A stretch of DNA of 64,000 nt from CBDCFL01 sp965216135 (GTDB lineage Bacteria > Pseudomonadota > Alphaproteobacteria > Rhodobacterales > Rhodobacteraceae): positions 1 to 64,000 of the forward strand of contig CBDCFL010000020.1 in NCBI GenBank assembly GCA_965216135.1, given 5' to 3'. The notes below the pieces were generated by a model. The model saw only the letters and a program-made list of their open reading frames with translations, was not told where the DNA came from and searched no databases. Made by a program: the position numbers and the translations under genes. Each line of letters opens with the position of its first letter. Within the stretch, counting starts at the first letter, position 1. Of the stretch, positions 1 to 8,904 are shown piece after piece.

Positions 1-867
1 CAACGCGATTTCAGCCGCTTTCACAGTTTCAGCCTTATAAACCGGCTTTAGATCAGCCATGAATTCCTTCTGGTTTTTGCTGGCTACATATTTCAGAGAA
101 TTGCGGATTTGGTGGATGACACAAAGCTGGACTTCGGTCTGGGGAAAGATCGCGTTGATCGCCTCTGGAAAGCCCGTGAGGCCATCGACACAAGCAATCA
201 GGATGTCTTGCAGGCCGCGATTGTTCAGGTCCGTCAGCACCGAGAGCCAGAAGTTTGCACCTTCGGTTTCAGATAGATACAGGCCAAGAATTTCCTTCCT
301 GCCCTCAAGATTAAGCCCCAGAACCGTATAAACCGCTTTGGCTGCGTAGCGCCCGTCTTGCTTAACCTTGTAGTGAATAGCATCAAGCCAAACAAACGGG
401 TAATGGCTGTCCAGGGGCCGCTGCTGCCAGAGCTTGATTTCAGGGATCAATTTATCAGTGACGGCGCTGATCGTGGCGTTTGAAACATCCAGACCGTAGA
501 TTTCCGAGATGTGTCCAGCGATGTCCAGATAGCTCATTCCAAGCCCGAACATTGAAATAATCTTGCATTCGATCTCGTCGCTCATGTGGGTCTGGTGTTT
601 TTTCACCAGTTGCGGCTCAAACGATCCAGCCCGATCTCGTGGCGTTGCCAGTTCGAAACTTCCAGACGTGGATTTGATGGTCTTACGGCCAGCTCCGTTC
701 CTGCGGTTGCTGGACTTGTCGGCCTTTAAATGCGCCTCCAGTTCAGCCTGTAATGCAGCTTCGGTCAGTTGCTTGACTAACGGCGTCAGAATACCGTCCT
801 TGCCTGTAAGGCCCTGGCCATCTTGCAAAGCCGCCAAAGCTACATCAAAATCAAATTCTTCTCGCAT
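1..867 (-). CDS. IS256-family transposase (C-terminus outside window)
   Basis: The frame is open from an ATG at 865-867 down to base 1, giving 289 residues of a protein that is normally about 400 long. It has the Mutator/IS256 layout: an N-terminal region with a QAELEAHL segment, then a DDE core with the first Asp in WLDAIHYK, and the second Asp in CVDGLTGFPEAI followed by LCVIHQIRNSLKYV. The catalytic Glu would lie beyond the window. No internal stop or frameshift is seen, so the copy may be functional. It would cut and paste or copy its own element. Confidence 0.9.
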   Translation of the reverse strand, partial: MREEFDFDVALAALQDGQGLTGKDGILTPLVKQLTEAALQAELEAHLKADKSSNRRNGAGRKTIKSTSGSFELATPRDRAGSFEPQLVKKHQTHMSDEIECKIISMFGLGMSYLDIAGHISEIYGLDVSNATISAVTDKLIPEIKLWQQRPLDSHYPFVWLDAIHYKVKQDGRYAAKAVYTVLGLNLEGRKEILGLYLSETEGANFWLSVLTDLNNRGLQDILIACVDGLTGFPEAINAIFPQTEVQLCVIHQIRNSLKYVASKNQKEFMADLKPVYKAETVKAAEIAL

Positions 868-921
868 GTGTCATTCCTTTTCTTCAGTTTACAGAAATGA
901 CACGGAATTTCTAACGCTCCT
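1..921 (-). mobile_element. IS256-family insertion sequence, 5' part (cut by window edge)
   Basis: The element carries an IS256-type transposase read leftward and continues past the window start, so only its transposase-start end is visible. The inner boundary is placed near 921 because the interrupted gene on the other side (a group II intron reverse transcriptase) is recognisable up to its Ser-Tyr-Met at 922-930 and then departs from the family. The exact terminal inverted repeat and target duplication cannot be confirmed because the other end is missing. Confidence 0.8.
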
Positions 922-1146
922 CATGTAGCTGCCAGAGGACATCCGGTTCCAAAGCTTGTATAGGTTCGGACCAAGCCGCTCCCCGAAGCTTTCGAGCGTC
1001 TGCCCATCTACACCAGCTGCACCCTGGTTGGCGTCCACATGTTGGAACGCTTCCCAGACGTCTCTCTTTTCTATCGTAAACGGCTTTGTCCCTGACATCC
1101 GGCTCATCCTGTTACCAGTTGGCCAGTGACAGCGACTGAACACCAC
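922..1146 (-). pseudogene. ltrA: group II intron reverse transcriptase/maturase, N-terminal fragment
   Basis: About 75 residues match the beginning of LtrA-type intron proteins: a KPFTIEKRDVWEAF segment, then the RT-0/RT-1 signature NQGAAGVDGQTLESF, then LYKLWNRMSSGSYM. The family normally continues with a Pro-rich PPPV stretch, but here the frame runs into IS256 terminal sequence and stops. More than 300 residues (the catalytic YADD region, maturase domain X and endonuclease) are missing, so it is non-functional. Confidence 0.85.
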
Positions 1147-1635
1147 AACCCCTTCGGTCCAGCGCCATTACAGCACCTTCATCCCTACTACGAGTTGTTC
1201 TGCCCCTGTGCCCCGCATCGGTACTCTGGACCTTTCGGGGGCTTCCCGATCGGTCGTCTTCCTTGGCATCGGGACGACAGGTTCTCCTGTTCCGCAAAAG
1301 AGCCTGATCCAGATTCACGCCGCCTTCGAGCCGGATGCCGCATGGGCCGGACTTCAGGGCTCCGCCCATACTCATCCCGGGGTGACCACCACCCCCGGTT
1401 CTGACATCAACCATACGCTTTCGGCAGTTCATCGACGGTTCGCTTTCGCTCGTCTCTCTGGATCGTACCTGACGGGGTCACGCCCCGCCGTTTCCACAAC
1501 GCTCACCACCATCGCTCTTTACGACAGCAGCTTGTGGTGGTTTGGGATCGGCTCCTGATCGCCGAACCCGAGGGGCCTACCCTCATCTCTCTTACAGTTA
1601 CGTACCTCCTTTCCATGTTGGCACTCAGGACACAC
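922..1635 (-). mobile_element. group II intron, 5' portion, inserted in an IS110 gene
   Basis: Reading leftward, the fragment starts at 1635 with GTGTG, which fits the bacterial GUGYG 5' splice-site consensus. About 490 bases of structured RNA region follow, then the start of the intron reverse transcriptase. The sequence immediately upstream is an IS110 transposase frame that stops matching its family exactly at this junction, so the intron entered the IS110 gene in the sense orientation. The 3' part of the intron was removed or displaced by the IS256 element at about 921, so it cannot splice as it stands. That the 5' region is ribozyme RNA is inferred from position and my recognition of the leader; I did not fold it. 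Confidence 0.75.
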
Positions 1636-2104
1636 GATGGCCTGCGTATTTTGGGATTAGGTTGGCGTGCAGGACTGCCTGAACGCGACTTTTGGATCGT
1701 CGGATAGAGCGCACCACCGCTGCGCGCTCTGAAACAAGTCGCCTTAGTGCAAGCGTCTCGTCATCCGCCGCCCACACCTCAGGCAGGAACCCTGCTGCGT
1801 GAAGTTGGGCTAGGATTTTTGCGTCTACCTTGTCGGTCTTCACCCGGGCATGAGCGATTGCCTTCACCTGTAGTGGATTGGCGATCACCACCCGCGCCAC
1901 GAACGGCGTCAGAAGCCGGACGATCGTTGCGGTGTTTCCCGTGGCCTCCAGAACCACCTCGTCATCTGCTCGCAGACTGCGCCCGAATTCCACGACCGCA
2001 TCATGCTCCATATCGACCTTGAAACTGTCTGTTATTTGGCCATCATCACAGATCGCGACTTGCGCGAAACTTCGATGGACGTCCATTCCTATTGATCTCA
2101 TCAT
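1636..2104 (-). pseudogene. IS110-family transposase, N-terminal half, interrupted by group II intron
   Basis: The frame opens at 2104 (a second in-frame ATG lies at 2101) and encodes the DEDD (RuvC-like) N-terminal domain of IS110 transposases: GMDVHRSFAQVAICDDG with the first acidic residue, VVLEATGN with the second, and KTDKVDAKILAQLHAAG with the DxxD-type pair. After KYAGH the frame enters the GTGTG intron start and stops within three codons. The C-terminal transposase_20 domain is not found elsewhere in the window. Sequence from about 2105 to 2320 probably holds the IS110 left end and the junction to the IS66 scrap, but no boundary is visible. Confidence 0.85.
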
Positions 2105-2318
2105 ATGTACTCCTTCTCGTTGTTAAAGGAGTGCACGGGCTCGTAAGACAATTACGGATACGCGCTCGCGGCGCACACGGGCTGGTCGTAGGGGCGGCCA
2201 GATAACAACACGAGCTCGCAGCTCATTGTCTAGTCGGCCTGCCCGCTTCTTCGCACTCCGACGCCCCGATCCCGCGAAACCTGTCTAACATGACATTTGA
2301 AAAACAGGGGCGGAAATC

Positions 2319-2597
2319 GAAGCGCCGAAGTCAGCATGCCCGATAACAACACCGCCGAACGCGCCATGAAGCCCGTCGCCATAGGCCGCAAGAACTGGAT
2401 GTTTGCCGGATCACAACGTGGTGGAAACTCCATGGCCATCGCCTTCACTCTGATCGAAACCGCCAAACTCAACGGCGTTGATCCACAGGCATGGCTCACT
2501 TGGGTTCCGGAGCGTGTCGCCGACCATAAAATTAACAGGCTAGACGAGCTGATGCCGTGGAATTACAGCCCGGAAGTGTAACCACCGGACGCTTACG
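2319..2597 (+). pseudogene. IS66-family transposase (TnpC) C-terminal fragment with terminal repeat
   Basis: About 85 residues match the C-terminus of IS66 TnpC: the DNNTAERAMKPVAIGRKNW motif that ends the DDE core, then GSQRGG, SLIETAKLNGVDP-like sequence and the INRLDELMPWNY tail, stopping at 2581. Right after the stop, ACCGGACGCTTAC at about 2585-2597 resembles an IS66 terminal inverted repeat and marks the element's edge. The rest of TnpC and the tnpA/tnpB genes are absent, so this is a remnant. Confidence 0.8.
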
Positions 2598-2973
2598 ATC
2601 TATAAGAGTTGCCCAAAACCGGAAACAATGGAACCACTTCGGCTACATCACGCGTATCGTCCACGACCTCAAACTCAGGATGATCGCGATGAAGAACAAA
2701 ATGACCAAGCTCATGGGCAATGCTGAAACGTTGCCGGGATGCTGGGTGTTCAAGATTAACGACAATCACATAGCCCGACTCGCCCCCTCGGTTATTTGAC
2801 CGCATCAGCACCGCGGAAATTTCATTCGGTAGCCTTTCCTCAAAAACGTTGACGCCCAGTCGCGAAGCAAGGCATTTAATGTCGCGTCCGGCATCACTGA
2901 CAAATGCGCGCAACTCTCGTCGGGACTTAGGCGAAATTCGCCCGTCTTCACGAAAATTGGAGAATAGCTTCAT
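2593..2973 (-). pseudogene. ImmA/IrrE-family metallopeptidase, C-terminally truncated by IS66
   Basis: 126 residues. The zinc-peptidase signature RFSIAHELGHFVLH (HExxH class) lies at about residues 82-95, preceded by a typical ImmA N-terminal half (a LGVNVFEERLP segment, then GYVIVVN). Intact relatives carry a further glutamate-containing EANRFAAELLMP-type helix that supplies the third zinc ligand; here the frame meets the IS66 end near 2598 and stops, so the ligand is missing and activity is unlikely. Such peptidases usually cleave a cognate repressor or antitoxin. The upstream gene overlaps it by ATGA, so the two were translationally coupled. Confidence 0.75.
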
Positions 2974-3254
2974 ATGTTTTTGGATTTGTCTACGTGCGTT
3001 GCACTGTGGCTGGTGGTTGACGACGTCTCGTCTTCAAGCTCGAGGGTGGCGCGCGCCTTTGCGACGGTTGATCTTTCGTAATCGCGTAACCTCTCCAGCT
3101 CTTTCTTGCTCACTACCGCGAGGGGTATAGCGGATGCAGCCTTGAGCAAGCATTTGATTATCAATGCCTTGAGCAAGTCTCTGGCAGTTTCGGCGAATAC
3201 TATGCCGACAAAGATTGCCGCCCCGTAAAGGAATCCGTCAGCAGTGTAGATCAT
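2970..3254 (-). CDS. small membrane protein coupled to ImmA/IrrE-like gene
   Basis: A 94-residue protein I do not recognise. Residues about 5-22 (a GAAIFVGIVFAE core) form one hydrophobic segment, followed by a second moderately hydrophobic stretch around LLKAASAIPLAVV. The C-terminal half is charged and probably helical, from about residue 49 (KKELERLRDYE) to an acidic Ser/Thr-rich tail. Its stop overlaps the start of the ImmA/IrrE-like gene (ATGA at 2970-2973), which argues that they form one operon and may act together. It could be a membrane-bound target, inhibitor or partner of the peptidase; that is inference from context only. Confidence 0.55.
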   Translation of the reverse strand: MIYTADGFLYGAAIFVGIVFAETARDLLKALIIKCLLKAASAIPLAVVSKKELERLRDYERSTVAKARATLELEDETSSTTSHSATHVDKSKNI

Positions 3255-3324
3255 TTGAGCTTGCCCATATTTAGTTACTGCTCATCAATTGGATACAATA
3301 TGCAGAGTGATTCATAAAGATTTA

Positions 3325-4554
3325 GAGGCTTATCCCTCTGACCCCGGTTTGACGACATGTTGGGTTTGCGGTTGCCATCGGCAGGATGTTCGCCTAATGT
3401 TCTGTCATGCCCAGCCGCTGGAAATACGACCGCCCGATGTCCCGCGCCGCCTTCGAGGCGCGCTTTCCCGATGAAGCCTCCTGCGCCCGGCATCTCGCAG
3501 CCAAGCGCTGGCCCGACGGCTTCGTCTGCCCCGCCTGCGGCCATGACAGGGGCTGGGGACTGAAGCGTCGCCGGGCGAGCTGGGAATGTGCGGCCTGCGG
3601 GAAGGAGACTTCGGTGACCGCAGGCACGATCATGCACCGCAGCCACTTGCCCCTGAAGACCTGGTTCATGGCCGTTCACATCGTGACCAGCCACTCGAAC
3701 GGTATCTCCGCCCTGCAACTCCAGGCCCAGCTCGGGCTCGGCAGTTACAAGAGTGCCTGGCTCCTGCTACACAAGCTGCGCCGTGCCATGGTCGATCCGG
3801 ATCGCAGCCCTTGAGGACCTGGTCGAGATCGATGAGGCCACCCTACCGTTCCGCACCGTAAAAGACCCGACCGCAGGCGGGCAAGGTCGCAGCCCGCAAG
3901 GCAAGATGCGCATTGCCGGCGCGGTCGAGCTATCGCCCAGGGCGAGCCACGTCGCATCCGGCTGGCGCCGATCGGGGATTTCTCCGCGCGCAGCCTTCAT
4001 GCCTTCGTTGCCGGGACCTCGGCGCCGGGCGCGCGGGTAATCACCGATGGCTGGAGCGGTTATTGCGGCCTGCCCGACCACGACCACCAGCCCAAGGTCG
4101 TCGGTGCAACGCTCGCCCATCTCGTGCTGACGTGGATCCATCGTGTGTTCTCGAACCTGAAGCGCTGGGCGCTCGGAACCTTCCATGGCCTGCGCCGCGC
4201 CCATCTGCGCCGCTATCTCGACGAGTTCGTGTTCCGCTGGAACCGCCGCCGCCACACCGCAACGGCCTTCGACACCCTGCTCGGCATCGGCACGCGCCTC
4301 CGACCCGCCGACTACCGCGACATCGTCGGACAACGCGGCTGATCCCGGCCGGCCGGGCGCCAGCCACCGCCCGCCCTCCGATCCACCTCAATCAGGGCCG
4401 AGTGCCGGCCCTCCAGCCTGCCTGACAGCACTCGAAACCAACTTCCCCAAGCCCAAAAGCTCCCGCACATCGCCCGGCACGGTCCAGGAACCGTGCCTGG
4501 AACGTAGAAGGCCGATCAACATCTGGTGTGACCGGAAGCAAAGGGAGAAGCCCT
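3325..4554 (+). mobile_element. IS1595-family element, copy 1 (1230 bp, 8-bp target duplication)
   Basis: The ends are exact: the 8-bp direct repeat AAGATTTA flanks the element at 3317-3324 and 4555-4562. Terminal inverted repeats are GAGGCTTATCCCTCTG on the left and AGGGCTTCTCCCTTTG (inward) on the right. It sits one base from the nrdJ stop codon, so it landed between nrdJ and the ImmA-like pair without breaking nrdJ. Compared with copy 2 at 15444-16677 it lacks 2 bases near 3814 and 1 base near 3940, which inactivates its transposase. Confidence 0.95.
3407..4342 (+). pseudogene. IS1595-family transposase, two compensating frameshifts
   Basis: The N-terminal zinc-ribbon region is intact (CPACGHDRGW, then CAACGKET), followed by the IS1595 DDE-type core. 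The frame runs to a premature stop at about 3814 where CGCAGCCC replaces the CGCAGCCTGC of copy 2 (2-base loss). A second loss of one base at about 3940 restores the original frame, so the C-terminal domain (WIHRVFSNLKRW, then RYLDEFVFRWNRR) is back in phase to the stop at 4342. The stretch between, which carries VEIDEATLPF with the first catalytic Asp, is out of frame. The protein would be about 311 residues if repaired. Confidence 0.9.
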
Positions 4555-4563
4555 AAGATTTAT

Positions 4564-7500
4564 TTAGCTACACCCGCTGGTCCCCCCGCAGGTATTGCAC
4601 TTCATGCAGGTGCCGTTTCGCACCAGCGTGTAATTTCCGCAATCGTTGCAGGGGTCGCCCTCATAGCCCTGCATCTTGGCTTTGACCCGCGCCTCAAATG
4701 GCAAGCCAGCCGTTGGCGCGTTGGATGTTTCCGTCACGCCGACGCTCGCCGCCGCCGATCCGGTATCCGGTACCAGCGTCTGCAAGGTCAGTGCCGGGTC
4801 ATTGGCCGCGTTCAGCGCCGCGCCGCCCATGCCGCCCTGCAGCACCACCAGTTCCTGCGGCACGCGATTGCGCAAATATCCGGTCGAGGCGACCTGGCGC
4901 AGCACCTCTAATGGTGAACTGCCCCTCGCACCGGGAGGCTCGGCGAAGTTGCGCTTGCCCTCTTCTTGGCCGCGACCCAGATCGTCAAAACTTTCGCCCT
5001 TGGGTTTCACATGCGCCAGATCGGTGCGGTCCAGATAGGAAACCGCCAATTCGCGGAAGATATAGTCGAGGATCGAGGTTGCGTTCTTGATCGTCTCATT
5101 GCCCTGCACCATGCCGGCCGGCTCAAACCGGGTGAACGTGAACGCATCGACAAATTCGTCCAGCGGCACGCCATATTGCAGGCCGACCGATATTGCGATG
5201 GCGAAATTGTTCATCATCGCGCGGAAACCGGCACCTTCCTTGTGCATGTCGATGAATATTTCGCCCAGGCTACCGTCTTTATATTCGCCCGTGCGCAGGT
5301 AAACCTTGTGCCCGCCGACTACCGCCTTTTGCGTATAGCCTCTGCGGCGTTCAGGCATCCGATCGCGGATGCGGTTGGCCACTTCTTTGATTACCACCTT
5401 TTCGACGATCTTCTCGGCCAGAACAGCGGCCTTTTCGTGGGTGCTGCCGGTCTTCAGGATCGCTTCGGCCTCGTCGTCATCCTCGATCAGCGCAGCGGCC
5501 AGCGGCTGGCTCAGTTTCGATCCGTCCCGGTAAAGCGCATTGGCCTTGATCCCCAGTCTCCAGGACAATTCATAGGCCGCCTGGCAATCCTCGATCGTCG
5601 CGTCGTTGGGCATGTTGATCGTCTTGGAAATCGCGCCCGAGATGAACGTCTGCGCTGCCGCCATCATGGTAATGTGGGCATCGACGCCCAGATATCGCTT
5701 GCCGTGCCTGCCGCAGGTATTGGCGCAATCGAAGATCGGATAATGCTCTTCTTTCAGATGCGGGGCATCCTCAAGCGTCATTGTGCCGCAGACATGATCG
5801 TTGGCGGCCTCGATGTCGCGGCGCGAAAAGCCCAGATGGCGCAGCAGATCAAAGCCGGGATCGGTCAGTTTTTCGGCCGGGATTCCCAAGGTGCCGGTGC
5901 AAAAAGCCTCGCCCAGCGTCCACTGATTAAAGACAAAGCGAATACCAAATGCCGACGGCAGTGCTGCCTCGATCTTTTCAATCTCCGGCGCGCCAAAGCC
6001 ATGGTCGATCAGCGCGGTGTGGTGGATCCCCGGCGAATTGCCCAGGGTCCCATGACCGACGGCGCAAGAGATGATCTCTTCGATCTGGGAGGATGTATAT
6101 CCGAGCACCTCCAACGCCGCCGGAACCGACCGGTTGATGATTTTGAAATACCCACCACCGGCCAGTTTCTTGAATTTCACCAAGGCGAAATCCGGTTCGA
6201 TTCCCGTCGTGTCGCAATCCATCACCAACCCGATCGTGCCCGTGGGCGCGACCACCGTGGCCTGGGCATTGCGATAGCCAAACTCCTGACCCAGCCAGAG
6301 CGCCTCATCCCAGGCGGCTTTGGCAATCTCGACCAGCCGTTGATCGGGGCAATTGACCAGATCAAGGGGCACTGGCCTGACCGCGAGATCCTCATATCCA
6401 TCAACTGCGCCATGCGCGGCATTGCGATGATTGCGGATCACCCGCAACATGTGGCGCGCATTGTCCTCGTATCTGGCAAAGGACCCAAGTTCGCGGGCCA
6501 TCTCGGCACTCGTGGCATATCCCACGCCGGTCATGATCGCGCTCAATGCGCCGCACAGCGCCCGACCCTCGGCGCTGTCATATCCCAGCCCCATATTCAT
6601 CAACAGCCCGCCGATATTGGCAAAGCCCAACCCCAGCGTGCGGTAGTCGTGGGACAGCTGCGCAATCTCCCGCGACGGGAACTGCGCCATCGTTACTGAG
6701 ATTTCCAGCGTCAGGGTCCACAGCCGCGTCGCGTGCATGTAATCGTCGGCCTGAAATTCGCCGTCATGCAGAAACGCCAACAGGTTCATCGATGCCAGAT
6801 TGCACGCCGTGTCGTCCAGGAACATGTACTCCGAACAAGGGTTTGACGCCCTGATCTGCCCGGCCTCAGGACAGGTATGCCAGGCATTGACGGTGTCATG
6901 AAACTGGATGCCGGGATCAGCGCAGGCCCACGCCGCGTGACCAACGTCCTTCCACAATTCGCGTGCCTTTACCGTCTTGGCGACCTGGCCATCGGTGCGC
7001 CGGATCAACTCCCAGTCGGCATTTTCGCGCACCGCCCGCAAAAACGCATCCGTGACGCGAACCGAATTGTTTGAGTTCTGGCCCGACACGGTCGCATAAG
7101 CGTCACTGTCCCAATCGGTGTCATAGGTCGGAAATTCGATGCTCGTGAACCCCTGACGCGCATAGTCGAGCACGCGCTTGACGTAAGTTTCCGGGATCAT
7201 CACCTGCTTGGCGCTTTTGACCGCCTCTTTGAGGGCGATGTTTTTGGCCGGATCGAAAGCATCGGTTTCGCTGCCGTCCCAGGTGCGGATCGCTGCGAAT
7301 ATCTCGTTAAGGTGGCGCTCGTGCAGCTTGGACCCAGCCACCAGACTGGCAACCTTTTGTTCCTCGATAACCTTCCAGTTGATGAATTCCTCAATATCGG
7401 GGTGATCCATGTCGCAGATCACCATCTTGGCCGCCCGACGGGTCGTTCCGCCGGACTTGATCGCGCCCGCCGCCCGGTCGCCGATCTTTAGAAATCCCAT

Positions 7501-8262
7501 CAGACCGGACGATTTTCCCCCGCCCGAGAGCTGCTCATCGGCCGCCCGCAGCGACGAGAAATTCGTGCCGGTACCCGAGCCGTATTTGAACAGCCGCGCC
7601 TCGCGCACCCACAGATCCATGATCCCGCCATCGCCCACTAGATCATCCTTGATCGACTGGATGAAACAGGCATGCGGCTGCGGATGCTCATAGGCCGATT
7701 TCGACTTGGTCAGCTTGCCGGTCTGAAAATCGACGTAGTAATGTCCCTGGCTCGGCCCGTCGATGCCATAGGCCCAGTGCAGCCCGGTGTTGAACCATTG
7801 CGGGCTGTTCGGCGCGCCGCGCTGGGTAGCCAGCATATAGCGCATCTCGTCATAATAGGCCTGGGCATCGTCTTGCCGTGAAAAATAGCCGCCCTTCCAG
7901 CCCCAATAGGCCCACGCCCCGGCAAGACGGTCAAAGACCTGCTTGCATGACGTTTCGCCCAACAGCCGCTCGTCTTCCGGCAAACCGGCCAGGGCCTTTT
8001 CATCGGCCACCGAGCGCCACAGGAATTCCGGCACATCGCGTTCCTTGACCTTTTTCAGCCGCGCCGGAACCCCGGCCTTGCGAAAAAATTTCTGCGCAAT
8101 GACATCCGAGGCGACCTGGCTCCAGCTTTGCGGAACCTCAAGTTCGTCAAGACGAAACACCACCGTACCGTCGGGATTTCTGATCTCCGATGTCGTGATG
8201 CCAAAGTCTGTATCCGCATAGGCATCCTGCCCGGCGTTTGTGAACTTTCTTGATATTTTCAT
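4564..8262 (-). CDS. nrdJ: vitamin B12-dependent (class II) ribonucleoside-diphosphate reductase
   Basis: 1232 residues, the usual size for the long alphaproteobacterial NrdJ. It reduces ribonucleotides to deoxyribonucleotides in the cytoplasm using adenosylcobalamin as radical generator, so no oxygen-dependent NrdB is needed. Visible marks are the KYGSGTGTNFSSLR substrate/effector region, the active-site motif NPCSEYMFLDD with the conserved Asn-x-Cys-x-Glu, VVAPTGTIGLVMDCDTTGIE, and a Cys-rich tail (CNDCG, CMKCNTCGG) of the type that passes electrons from thioredoxin. The gene is complete, with the IS1595 element abutting its stop codon. A candidate NrdR box lies about 200 bp upstream. No B12 riboswitch was found in the leader. 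Confidence 0.97.
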   Translation of the reverse strand: MKISRKFTNAGQDAYADTDFGITTSEIRNPDGTVVFRLDELEVPQSWSQVASDVIAQKFFRKAGVPARLKKVKERDVPEFLWRSVADEKALAGLPEDERLLGETSCKQVFDRLAGAWAYWGWKGGYFSRQDDAQAYYDEMRYMLATQRGAPNSPQWFNTGLHWAYGIDGPSQGHYYVDFQTGKLTKSKSAYEHPQPHACFIQSIKDDLVGDGGIMDLWVREARLFKYGSGTGTNFSSLRAADEQLSGGGKSSGLMGFLKIGDRAAGAIKSGGTTRRAAKMVICDMDHPDIEEFINWKVIEEQKVASLVAGSKLHERHLNEIFAAIRTWDGSETDAFDPAKNIALKEAVKSAKQVMIPETYVKRVLDYARQGFTSIEFPTYDTDWDSDAYATVSGQNSNNSVRVTDAFLRAVRENADWELIRRTDGQVAKTVKARELWKDVGHAAWACADPGIQFHDTVNAWHTCPEAGQIRASNPCSEYMFLDDTACNLASMNLLAFLHDGEFQADDYMHATRLWTLTLEISVTMAQFPSREIAQLSHDYRTLGLGFANIGGLLMNMGLGYDSAEGRALCGALSAIMTGVGYATSAEMARELGSFARYEDNARHMLRVIRNHRNAAHGAVDGYEDLAVRPVPLDLVNCPDQRLVEIAKAAWDEALWLGQEFGYRNAQATVVAPTGTIGLVMDCDTTGIEPDFALVKFKKLAGGGYFKIINRSVPAALEVLGYTSSQIEEIISCAVGHGTLGNSPGIHHTALIDHGFGAPEIEKIEAALPSAFGIRFVFNQWTLGEAFCTGTLGIPAEKLTDPGFDLLRHLGFSRRDIEAANDHVCGTMTLEDAPHLKEEHYPIFDCANTCGRHGKRYLGVDAHITMMAAAQTFISGAISKTINMPNDATIEDCQAAYELSWRLGIKANALYRDGSKLSQPLAAALIEDDDEAEAILKTGSTHEKAAVLAEKIVEKVVIKEVANRIRDRMPERRRGYTQKAVVGGHKVYLRTGEYKDGSLGEIFIDMHKEGAGFRAMMNNFAIAISVGLQYGVPLDEFVDAFTFTRFEPAGMVQGNETIKNATSILDYIFRELAVSYLDRTDLAHVKPKGESFDDLGRGQEEGKRNFAEPPGARGSSPLEVLRQVASTGYLRNRVPQELVVLQGGMGGAALNAANDPALTLQTLVPDTGSAAASVGVTETSNAPTAGLPFEARVKAKMQGYEGDPCNDCGNYTLVRNGTCMKCNTCGGTSGCS

Positions 8263-8462
8263 CGTGCGAAACGTGCCCCGTCGTTCAGTTCGTTATGCAG
8301 CCGTGCCCGTCTTTGCCATACGGGTCGCAGGCCGTTATTTCGGTCCGACCAGAGAGCAAAAACCACCCCAGACAAGCCCAGGGCCCGTCCCGCACGACCT
8401 CCGTCTCCTGGTGCGCCAGGCTTCGGATCGTTGAACTGCTGTTTTTCCTCCCCGGCGACTGA

Positions 8463-8478
8463 CCACTATATGTTGTGG
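8463..8478. promoter_or_regulatory. candidate NrdR box upstream of nrdJ; rest of 8263-8785 without visible signal
   Basis: CCACTATATGTTGTGG is an imperfect 16-bp palindrome (6 of 8 positions symmetric) close to the NrdR consensus ACACWATATATWGTGT. It lies about 200 bp upstream of nrdJ in the only promoter region for that gene. NrdR represses ribonucleotide reductase genes when ATP/dATP is high. Only one box is seen, whereas pairs are common, so the call is moderate. The remainder of the 520-bp gap between nrdJ and the tRNA shows no gene and no B12 box. Confidence 0.5.
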
Positions 8479-8785
8479 CCAATTGACCGGCTCACACAAA
8501 CTGACGTAGCTGAACCCAGAACGCAACGAGTTTTTTGGCCATGCGTGATGATTTTTTTGTTGACCGGCTGTTAACCATTTCTGTCCGATTCGCGGGGCAG
8601 GCGGCGACTTACGCGAAGCCGCTTATATTTCAGACTTTTCGTAGCCGATGCTGACCCGACCGCACCCAAAGACGGCGTTGCAACCTGATCACAACATTCG
8701 CCCCCTAGCGGCGCGTATCGCCATCGCAGCGGCAAATTTCCGCACGGCGCAACAGCTTTTGTCCGACGATAGGCGGGGTTGAAAA

Positions 8786-8862
8786 TGGTCGGGGCGGAGA
8801 GATTCGAACTCCCGACCCTCTGTTCCCAAAACAGATGCGCTACCAGACTGCGCTACGCCCCG
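8786..8862 (-). tRNA. tRNA-Pro (anticodon UGG)
   Basis: A 77-nt cloverleaf with encoded CCA. The acceptor arms are CGGGGCG and CGCCCCG, the T arm contains GGTTCGAATC-type sequence (GAGTTCGAATCTC), and the anticodon stem TCTGT/ACAGA encloses the loop TTTGGGA, giving anticodon TGG. This position next to the DUF192 gene is usual in Rhodobacterales. Confidence 0.97.
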
Positions 8863-8904
8863 ACTTGGGCCTCATGTATAGAGCCGCGCGCGCAAAGAAA
8901 AGTC

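Noticed and set aside
1126..1558. Open frames of about 90-116 codons on the plus strand in the intron region
   Set aside because: They lie opposite the group II intron RNA leader, which is commonly mis-annotated as protein; no domain support.
4966..6699. A 577-codon open frame opposite nrdJ
   Set aside because: It lies wholly antisense to nrdJ, has no recognisable domain and its composition mirrors the codon structure of the real gene.
8263..8785. B12 riboswitch upstream of nrdJ
   Set aside because: No B12-box-like sequence (GCCACTG with the expected context) was found on the coding strand; only a NrdR-like palindrome is visible.
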